Shown: in pieces, positions 1-7,000 of the stretch
Numbering within the stretch: the stretch's first letter is position 1
Layout: the number at the start of each line of letters is the position of its first letter
Source: a virus
Reading direction: 5' to 3' (one strand)
Virus record (IMG/VR): IMGVR_UViG_3300047444_000058
Location: 1-28,109 of that record
Length of the DNA: 28,109 nt
Notes under the pieces: generated by a model
What the model was told of the DNA's origin: nothing
The model's input: the letters and a program-made list of their open reading frames with translations, nothing else
Database searches by the model: none
Translations under genes and position numbers: made by a program

Positions 1-1
1 G

Positions 2-712
2 GTCATCCGAAATAACGAGACAAGAAATATGCTCGGTTCTTTCGCAGGACGAGAAGGAGTACATCAACGGGCTTACGCTCTCCTCAACGACACTCTCGGA
101 TTTGGAGAAAGCTTCTATACAGAGTTCCTAGAATACGGAGAAATGAAGGAAAAGCTTGAGTTCATGCTTGATGTTAAGAACACTAACCCGGAGGAGATTG
201 CTAAAGGGATTGCAAAGCAAGTCTTGGTGGAAGGTGTTTGCCTGTTCGCTTCTTTTGCTATGCTTCTTAACTTTCAGCGTCAAGGAAAGCTTATGGGCAT
301 GGGTGACGTAAACCAATGGAGTATTCGTGATGAGTCTATTCACGTTAAGGGACTTACTGCGTTATTTCGCCAGTTTGCCAAAGAACATCCAACCGTTATC
401 AATGACTCTTTCAAACGAGACATTTACCAAACCGGTAGAGATTGTATTGTTCTGGAGGATCGATTCATTGACCTTGCATTCGCAAAAGGAGGCATTGAGG
501 GGATTAGCGCTGAGGATACAAAGCAATATATCCGAAGCGTTGCAGATTACCGAATGGTGCAACTGGGATTTAAGCCTGAGTATAACGTTGAGAATCCCTT
601 TAGCTGGCTTGACTGGCTCACAAGCAGTTCCACTATTGAAAACTTTTTCGAAGCGAACACAACAGGGTACAGCAAGAATTCTATGATGGGGAGTTATTCA
701 GGTGGGTATTAG
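2..712 (+). CDS. nrdB: Ribonucleoside-diphosphate reductase small (beta) subunit, class I, 5'-truncated
   Basis: This is the C-terminal part of the R2 subunit, which holds the di-iron centre and tyrosyl radical used by the large subunit to reduce ribonucleotides for phage DNA synthesis. The reading frame is open to the window edge, so the true start lies upstream. Family landmarks visible: EGVHQRAY (the E-x2-H iron ligands, with the radical tyrosine four residues after the histidine), the helix around LVEGVCLFASF with another ligand glutamate, and RDESIH with the last Glu/His ligand pair. The C-terminus ends YSGGY, a flexible tail of the kind that docks into the large subunit. The ATG at 29 is an internal methionine. 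nrdA would be expected just upstream. The assignment to class I is firm; the subclass is not resolved. Confidence 0.95.
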   Translation, partial: VIRNNETRNMLGSFAGREGVHQRAYALLNDTLGFGESFYTEFLEYGEMKEKLEFMLDVKNTNPEEIAKGIAKQVLVEGVCLFASFAMLLNFQRQGKLMGMGDVNQWSIRDESIHVKGLTALFRQFAKEHPTVINDSFKRDIYQTGRDCIVLEDRFIDLAFAKGGIEGISAEDTKQYIRSVADYRMVQLGFKPEYNVENPFSWLDWLTSSSTIENFFEANTTGYSKNSMMGSYSGGY

Positions 713-950
713 AATTGAAGCAGGATGTACACAAAGCATGAGTACTAGGAAGTGGACATACATCTATGAAGATACAGATGGAATCCATACGGTTGACTTC
801 ACAGCAGCGCAGCGCCCTGTGATTGGAGACACGATTGAGAACGGTGTGTTGGTTCCTAAGACTGGATACATCATCAACAATGATCCGGGCTTTCAGAAGA
901 AGGGCACACTACAACCGAGGACATGGCCTATTGAAGGCCAAGATTCTTAA
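702..950 (+). CDS. Hypothetical small protein downstream of nrdB
   Basis: An 82-aa protein whose GTG start overlaps the last 11 nt of nrdB. A GGGGAG ribosome binding site lies at 688-693, eight nt before the GTG. An alternative ATG at 738 would give 70 aa beginning MSTRKWTYIYED; its only upstream signal is AGGA at 722-725, about 12 nt away, so I prefer GTG. The protein is soluble-looking with many aromatic and acidic residues, has no membrane segment and only one cysteine (Cys9), and lacks a motif I can name. It is the last plus-strand gene before a terminator hairpin at 953-986. Function unknown; co-transcription with the nucleotide-metabolism gene is the only context. Confidence 0.7.
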   Translation: MGIRIEAGCTQSMSTRKWTYIYEDTDGIHTVDFTAAQRPVIGDTIENGVLVPKTGYIINNDPGFQKKGTLQPRTWPIEGQDS

Positions 951-952
951 CC

Positions 953-986
953 AAAAAAAAGCCCCTAGGGATTTCTCTCTAGGGGC
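953..986 (-). terminator. Rho-independent terminator at the convergence of the early and late units
   Basis: The stem is GCCCCTAG (961-968) with CTAGGGGC (979-986), extended by a G-C and a G-U pair, with a short AT-rich loop. Eight A residues at 953-960 become a U-tract for minus-strand transcripts, so this is a strong terminator for the leftward late operon. For plus-strand transcripts the hairpin is followed by ATTCAACT, which is a weaker signal. It sits exactly between the last plus gene (stop at 950) and the last minus gene (stop at 1020), so it probably insulates both. Confidence 0.85.
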
Positions 987-1019
987 ATTCAACTGGGATT
1001 GCTTCCGCAACAGAAGCAG

Positions 1020-1136
1020 CTACACTCTATCCCGTCTATAATCAAAATACAAGTGCTTCAAATCAGTTACAACACACAGTCCTAACGCCAAAGACAGCCC
1101 GAACAAAACAATACACCCCGAATATATCAACCACAT
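1020..1136 (-). CDS. Small single-pass membrane protein
   Basis: A 38-aa protein read directly from the sequence. It begins MWLIYSGCIVLFGLSLALGL and ends in a charged tail (DLKHLYFDYRRDRV). Residues 2-24 form one hydrophobic segment with the positive tail predicted to be cytoplasmic. The start is supported by GGGGA about seven nt upstream of the ATG. It is the last gene of the leftward operon, 34 nt before the terminator hairpin. No family is recognised. The late position and membrane nature would fit an accessory lysis or superinfection-exclusion role, but that is speculation. Confidence 0.55.
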   Translation of the reverse strand: MWLIYSGCIVLFGLSLALGLCVVTDLKHLYFDYRRDRV

Positions 1137-1195
1137 TTTTATTCCCCGGTTGTTAAATTTTCCGGCAGGGTAGCAGGGTGCTGTGCCTGTGTCAA

Positions 1196-1477
1196 TTACT
1201 TCTTGCGGCCATGGTCCTTCAGGTGATGCTTGTTCTTGGCTCGATTGGCCTTGACAGAGATAGCTTGGAGATTGCTGCTGCTGTTGTTGGCCGTGTTCAT
1301 GTTCTTATGGTCCACGTCCTTACCGTCTCCCTTGTGCACCTTGCCTGCCTTCTCCATCTTCCTGCGTGCTGCGTTACGCTGTGCCCTACGTTGCTTCTGT
1401 AGCGGACTTGAGTTGTATGCTCGTTGCCGTTTGCTATCCGCCGTAGCGTTGGCTTTCAACTGCCCCTTCTTCGCCAT
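1196..1477 (-). CDS. HNH-endonuclease-like small basic protein
   Basis: A 93-aa, very Lys/Arg/Asn-rich protein. Its C-terminal half carries GKVHKGDGKDVDHKN, then a spaced NNSSSNLQAISVKANRAKNK. This pattern (DxDH, Asn, then NL..S...NR) is the one seen in small phage proteins annotated as HNH endonucleases, where D/H-H and the later N and H/R residues build the beta-beta-alpha metal fold. A third canonical histidine is less clear; KHHLKDH near the C-terminus offers candidates. The basic N-terminal half probably binds nucleic acid. The start ATG overlaps the stop of the upstream small gene by one nt (TAATG). In phages such nucleases may assist packaging or be free-standing homing enzymes; which applies here cannot be told. 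Confidence 0.7.
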   Translation of the reverse strand: MAKKGQLKANATADSKRQRAYNSSPLQKQRRAQRNAARRKMEKAGKVHKGDGKDVDHKNMNTANNSSSNLQAISVKANRAKNKHHLKDHGRKK

Positions 1478-1647
1478 TACTTCTTCTTGCCTCCTTTCCA
1501 GCGATTCCCATGCCCAGTGGTGTCTTTACCATTGTGGGTCTTAGTCGCCCAAGCCAAGACTCCCTTAGCCTGCTTGACGCTCATCCCTTCCTTCTTCGCC
1601 ATGCTCTTAGCAGCAGCACCTTTACTCATGTGTTTCTTCTTAGCCAA
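1477..1647 (-). CDS. Small lysine-rich hypothetical protein, TTG start
   Basis: A 56-aa basic protein beginning MAKKKHMSKGAAAKS if translation starts at the TTG at 1647-1645. GAGGA lies six nt upstream of that TTG, a good ribosome binding site. The alternative ATG at 1629 (50 aa) has only AAGAAG upstream. The middle reads AKGVLAWATKTHNGKD and the end is KKK. The gene overlaps the transglycosylase stop by 8 nt and the HNH-like start by one nt, so it is locked into the operon. I recognise no domain; its charge suggests nucleic-acid or membrane-surface binding. Confidence 0.65.
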   Translation of the reverse strand: MAKKKHMSKGAAAKSMAKKEGMSVKQAKGVLAWATKTHNGKDTTGHGNRWKGGKKK

Positions 1648-2260
1648 GGATTTTCCTCACGTAGTTTCTAGTTTCTGAAGGGATGTACACTTTCCAATCC
1701 CCACCTGTCTTGTTTGCTTTAGCAATGGCATTCTGGATACGTCCCGGACCAGCGTTGTATGCAGCTACAGCCTGTTCCTGATTGCCACCAAAGTTCTTCA
1801 GCATGGCCTGTAGATAGTCCCGACCAAAGCGTTTGTATTCATCAATGGAAGTGTTCTGAATAGGCGTGACACCAAATCCGGGATCGCCGCCAGTCTTAGG
1901 CATCACCTGTGTAACTCCCTGTGCGCCAGCAGAGCTAGTGAGCAGCTTCCCATCAGGACCGTAGTGCTGTCCATTACTCTCAGTGCCTACAAGCTTCTTG
2001 AAGATGTTATCGAAGGAGAGCAAGGGCTTCTGTTCAGGAAGGCTAGGGGAATCGTCTACGGGCTTCTTGTTGCCGCTCGCAGCAGCTAGTTCAGCACCAG
2101 ATACATCCCACGGCATCTTGACGCCTGTAGCCGTTTCTAGTGCGTTTGTGGCCTTGTCTGCCCATGTCCCTGCTGTCTTTGCTATGTTGTCCCAAGAAGC
2201 ACTCCACGGACCTTCAGCCGGGAGTGCATTGTCTTGTTGTGCTACTGGTGTATCAGCCAT
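1640..2260 (-). CDS. Virion-associated lytic transglycosylase (SLT family)
   Basis: A 206-aa protein from the ATG at 2260 (MADTPVAQQDN). A longer reading to 2398 is open but lies entirely inside the preceding gene, whereas the ATG at 2260 sits in an 8-nt ATGGCTGA overlap with that gene's stop, the expected coupling. Residues about 85-206 carry the soluble-lytic-transglycosylase/goose-lysozyme-like pattern: TESNG with the probable catalytic Glu94, then AQGVTQVMPKT, PGFG, YLQAMLKNFGGN and AVAAYNAGPGRI. Such enzymes cleave peptidoglycan between MurNAc and GlcNAc and let the ejection apparatus cross the cell wall. In T7 this domain is the N-terminus of gp16; here it is a separate protein next to the internal virion genes. 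Residues 1-80 are low-complexity and may bind other virion proteins. Confidence 0.88.
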   Translation of the reverse strand: MADTPVAQQDNALPAEGPWSASWDNIAKTAGTWADKATNALETATGVKMPWDVSGAELAAASGNKKPVDDSPSLPEQKPLLSFDNIFKKLVGTESNGQHYGPDGKLLTSSAGAQGVTQVMPKTGGDPGFGVTPIQNTSIDEYKRFGRDYLQAMLKNFGGNQEQAVAAYNAGPGRIQNAIAKANKTGGDWKVYIPSETRNYVRKILG

Positions 2261-4064
2261 TACCAACTTTGCTCCAGTTGTTACGGTCAGCCCAATCGCC
2301 AGCACCATTCCACTTATAAGTAGAGCCGTCTTTCCACTTAATAGCTTGTCCCGGTTTGACAGGGTAGATTTGGGGAAGGATGTAATATTTATTGTCATTC
2401 CAATATTTCTGGTAGTCAGTGGTGCCTTCCATATGCGCCCCCAATCTAACCAGAGTATTCGCGCCTTGAGCAGCAGTCTTCAGATTTTCTGCAACTGCCT
2501 GTGCCTGTTGAGCATCTTTATCACTCAATCCCTTACGCACCACAAAGTTAATACCCGCACCAGAGAAGTTAACATCAATGGCACGACTAATCGGAATATC
2601 GCTATCTGCCAGTGTTCCTTGAAGGCGTCCACCAATTGCGTTGGTGACAGCCGGTTCATACATCATCTGGAACGTCTTCTTAGCCGTCTGTGCAGCCACA
2701 GGATCGATTGAACCGTGTTGCACCATGTAGGCATATTCAGGAGAAGCGAAGAAGTCTGCCAAGCCTTTAAGCTTGTCTGGAGTAGCGCCTTGATTCAGCA
2801 ACTGCCCAGTTTGTTGGAGGATGTTATTGACACTGTTGGAAGCTTCAATGTTTCCAGCAGCAGAGTCATTCATCTTGCCTCCACGAAGTTGATTCACACC
2901 GAACTTCAATGCTTGCAATGCCGAACCTTCCACTTCAGGATTACCAGCAACTTGAGGAACATAGCCATTAGGCGTGCCGTTGTTCGTAGGCGTATTGCTG
3001 ATACCCGCCATAGCCTTAAGCGTTGCCTGTGCATTCGGAGCAAGCAGGAGAGGGTTGTTACTGCCAGCAAGAAGCTGTGACGTAGCCACTAGCCGCTTGG
3101 TAGATTCATCCCCAAGCAACACAAGCTGTTGACGTGTGATTAGGTCTTTCTTCTGCCTGTCTAGTTCTTCTGAGGCATTCTTTGGATCAAGCATCTTCAA
3201 TCCAAGCTGATATTTCGAATCGAAGACGGAACGATAGGGGGAAGCATCAATCTGTCCACCAGCAGCGGTTGCCTGTAGCACACCACTAATCTGTCCGTAT
3301 TGCGTATTCAGAATAGCTTGTGCATCTTCAGGAGTGCGCTTGCCAGTCTTAACATCGTTGCGAAGTGACTCAATAACTGCATCGAAAGAATCGAAATTGT
3401 GTCCTGCCAGATCGTTAATCATGCGAGTGGCAAACATCTTGTTATCTCGGTCTTGGTCTTGTTGCCCTGCCACTTGTTGCTCTCGCTGATACTTCCATTG
3501 TGCAGATTTAGCTTCAAGTTGCTTCTGAGCCATTACATTAGCCTGTGCCGCACTAACCACCACACCCCGTTGTGCATCAGTCATATCAGGACTTAGGTGG
3601 TAGCCTTGGGAAATTGCAAGCTGGTCTTCCGAATCCCGAATCTTCTTTGCATTATCCCGCTGATCCATGATAGCTTGGTCTGTATCCCCAACAGCCGTAG
3701 TTGCCTTGAACACACTATTGAGAGACATGAACTTATCTGCAAGCTGTGGATAGTTGGCAATGGCTTCGTTGTACACAGCCTGAGAACGTACATGGGCTTC
3801 CTGTGCGTTCATAGTGCCTTGCGACACAGCCTGATTGATTGTGGACTGTTTGCCAGCTACATCTTTAAGAATGGCGTTCTGTAGATTCTGCTGCTCAGAT
3901 GCTTGGTAATTCTTAATGCCTTCACCAATCATCGAAGCTACACTGCCAATAGCTCGCTGAACCAAACCACCATCTGATACTTGAGTTTTCTGAGTGACAA
4001 CCGGCTGATCTCCCGCCCCCGAAGGGGCAGAGAGATTTGCAGATTGTTCGCTGAAATCAGCCAT
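2253..4064 (-). CDS. Internal virion (ejection) protein, gp15-like by position
   Basis: A 603-aa protein, Gln/Ala/Asn-rich and largely helical, without cysteines in the parts inspected and without a signal peptide. It lies between the giant internal protein and the transglycosylase, the place T7-like phages use for internal core proteins that form a channel through the periplasm during DNA ejection. The start ATG overlaps the upstream stop (TAATG), with GGAA about seven nt before it. The C-terminus is richer in Trp and Gly (residues about 565-603), ending WADRNNWSKVGNG. I do not see a sequence motif that proves homology to T7 gp15; the call rests on size, composition and gene order. Confidence 0.7.
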   Translation of the reverse strand: MADFSEQSANLSAPSGAGDQPVVTQKTQVSDGGLVQRAIGSVASMIGEGIKNYQASEQQNLQNAILKDVAGKQSTINQAVSQGTMNAQEAHVRSQAVYNEAIANYPQLADKFMSLNSVFKATTAVGDTDQAIMDQRDNAKKIRDSEDQLAISQGYHLSPDMTDAQRGVVVSAAQANVMAQKQLEAKSAQWKYQREQQVAGQQDQDRDNKMFATRMINDLAGHNFDSFDAVIESLRNDVKTGKRTPEDAQAILNTQYGQISGVLQATAAGGQIDASPYRSVFDSKYQLGLKMLDPKNASEELDRQKKDLITRQQLVLLGDESTKRLVATSQLLAGSNNPLLLAPNAQATLKAMAGISNTPTNNGTPNGYVPQVAGNPEVEGSALQALKFGVNQLRGGKMNDSAAGNIEASNSVNNILQQTGQLLNQGATPDKLKGLADFFASPEYAYMVQHGSIDPVAAQTAKKTFQMMYEPAVTNAIGGRLQGTLADSDIPISRAIDVNFSGAGINFVVRKGLSDKDAQQAQAVAENLKTAAQGANTLVRLGAHMEGTTDYQKYWNDNKYYILPQIYPVKPGQAIKWKDGSTYKWNGAGDWADRNNWSKVGNG

Positions 4065-7000
4065 TACTTGTTTCCTTCTGTTTGTTGATCCAGAGACGCC
4101 TGAGCGTTCTGCATGTAGTCAAGAGCTTGCTTCATCTGAGCCTTAGTACCGTCGTCCCAAGGACCACGTTCGATACGGGTCTTGAAGTCTTGATTGCCCG
4201 GAAGGCCAAAGCTACGAAGCATCTGTTTAGCCAGTTCGTTATCTGTACCTGCTGCATCACGAGCGAACTGCTGTTGAATAACCTGAAGGGCTACAGGATC
4301 ATTCTCATACATCTGCATGGCAGCACCAGCAATCTGTGAGAGTCGATCCATATCGGGAGTATCCGTACCAGCATACGCATCAGCGTAAAACTGTTTGATA
4401 TTCTTATATACCTTCAGAGCTTCGTCTTTATGACTCTTTGAGTCAGTAGACATTTGAACGCCTAGCGCATAAGACTGAGCTTCTTCCTTGCTCTGGAAAC
4501 CAAAGGACTGAGCAATCGCATCTCCAGTAGTGGTTTTCTCGTCAATCAGTGCACCATATTTGTCTCGCTGTTCACCAGCCTTCATCATCAGATATGCCTT
4601 GTGAGCATTAGAGAATCCAGAGGACAGGTCAGCAACCGAAGTCATAATGTCTACAAACTTCTCAGGGGTGTTCCGATTGTCGTAAGGCTGAGGAGCAAAC
4701 ACAGAAGACATTTGCTTGAACACCTTGGCAAAGCGACCAGAGAAGAAGCTGCCAGCAGGAGAGCTATTGAGGATTGGCATCAAGCCACCAGTGGACGCAG
4801 CAGTGAAAAGCTTGGTCCATCCGTCAATCCCATACGGGTTCAACATGCCGAAGTCCACATCATGCGTATTCGGAAAGAACTTCTGAAGCGTATGGTTGTA
4901 TGCATACGAAACCAACCCTTCATGCATGATCTTCTGTGCTTCCGTATCGTTCTGCGGCAAGAAGTCAAACCCAAGCTTGTCAGACACAAAATCCAAAGCA
5001 CCACCCCAAAGAAGCAAATCCCCCACCAGCATACGGGCACGCGTAGTAGGCTCAAGACGCCTATTGGTCATTTGCAGCCAAGCCTTATGAGGCATCTGCA
5101 TGAACTGAAGGAACGTAGCAGCAGCCCCTTGGTTATAAGGCATATCGCCAGCAGCGTTCATGTCATACGTCAATGCACGAATTTCATCATGCGCTCGTTG
5201 TGCAACATCAGTGTTCTTCAAGTCACGACCAAGAGCTTTGTAACGGTCATAGACAGCAGCAGCATGGGAAATCATGTTAGCCAATTCGCCATTGTCAAAA
5301 CCGATTCGGCGAGAGAAGCCAATGGTGCTTTTAACTCCTCGAGTTATAGCGTTGCCTTCATCAGCAAGCGACTCCAGAACACTGCCTGCCAAATTGTGAT
5401 GCTTCACTGCTTCGGCCAATCCGCTCTTGTCGATAAACTTGGTGAAGTCGGTGGTGGCAGAAGTAAGCCCTGTATGGTGCACATAGAACTCCATAATGAG
5501 CTTAGGAACCCTTCCTGAGAGAAGGCCAGTGGGGTTGTACGAAGCAATACGCCAAGCCTGCACAGCCTGTGTAAAGACCTGACGCAGAGGGCTAGTTGCG
5601 AGGTAGGCAGCGAACACTGTCTTACGCGGAAAGTTTGCAACATCAGCATCCCCTGCTTTACGCAAGCCACGTTCAAGAAATGCACTCTTTTCACCAGCAG
5701 CATCAGCCATCGTATTCAAGACAGCCTTGTAGCCATCGTTCATCGAGTTGATGTAGCCTTGGCGCAGCCAGTTCAGATATTCCCACGTAGTACGAGCATC
5801 AGCAGAGAGCTTAGTATTGCGCTCACCAATCTTGCCGATTTCAGCAGCAGACTGAGGGAATCGCGCTTCACCCCAAGCATTCTTAGGCAACACTTCTTCG
5901 TATTGCTTCATGAATCGCTCTACACCTGTATCAATCACATTCCTCATCACAGTACGACCAGAAATGCTCTTGGCTGCACGTTCAGCAGACAGGGCAGGGG
6001 ACTCTACATATCCATGATCCCCAAGATGGTTAAGGCCAGCAGCATCCTCTAGCAATTGCCCACGATGACGCTGAGCGATACGTCCGCCAGCTTCGTTAAT
6101 GTCCCAATGCTCATCTGAGTTGTACCGGAACCCACGATCATCATTACGGATGTTGTACAGCTTGCCGGGATTGTTGGCTTGCGTCCTATTGATGAATGCT
6201 TGAGCTTCTTTAGTGTCGCCAGCTACAGCCAGAGTACGCACCTTCTTGCCAGTGCTATCCACTTCATCCACAAACTTTGCAGCCTTGTAGGTGACAGTGA
6301 AATACCCTTCACGCTTGTTCAACACCTTGTCGCTATCCTTCAGCGCTCTCGTATATTCACTAGGCGTCTGACGGACAATCATATGCTCTGTAGCATCCCC
6401 ATTGAACACAGAAGGACGACGCAGACGGGCAATCGTACCGCCCTTGTTGTACAGATCGTCTAGTTCACCCTTGTTAAAAGAACGGACAGCATCAATTGCG
6501 GGATCGTAGAATGAAGTAACGTTAGTAGAACGCCCGATTGGACGAGCAAACAGTTCAGCATTCTTGTTCTTAAAGTATTCATACCCCTGATTCCTCAGTG
6601 AACGAACCACATCAAGGTTTTCCAGATAGTGGTGATCGTCCCAGAAACTACGCCATTTTCTAATAGCTGCCACTTCAGAATCAGTAAATCCCCTAGCAGC
6701 CAGATCAGTTTTATCAAAAGCAATGCCTTTAAAGTTCGCTTCCCTAAAGTAGTCATCAATCTTCGCCTGTCTGTCTTTGGAGAAGCCCTTGACAGTCTTA
6801 GCGAAGTCTTCAGCCTTGCCCATTAAAATACGTTCAAATCGTGCGCCATAGTCCTTGGCAACTACAGAAGCGCCAGTGAGGGTTTGATGAAGCATACTGG
6901 CAGCATCCACCACATAACGCTGAATCGAACCACGATCTTTGAAGTGAGTGCCAGCAAATCGATCTAGCGGATTGCGCTTAACATCGAGATTGGAAATCTC

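Noticed and set aside
2253-2398. Longer 252-aa form of the transglycosylase with a membrane-like N-terminus
   Set aside because: The extra 46 codons lie in the preceding gene's coding sequence; the ATG at 2260 in the ATGGCTGA overlap is the natural start.
1983-2711. Plus-strand frame of 242 codons opposite transglycosylase and ejection genes
   Set aside because: Shadow of two well-supported minus genes; Ser/Leu-rich with no family resemblance.
4601-5518. Plus-strand frame of 305 codons opposite the giant internal protein
   Set aside because: Antisense to an intact coding frame with no start signal; shadow.
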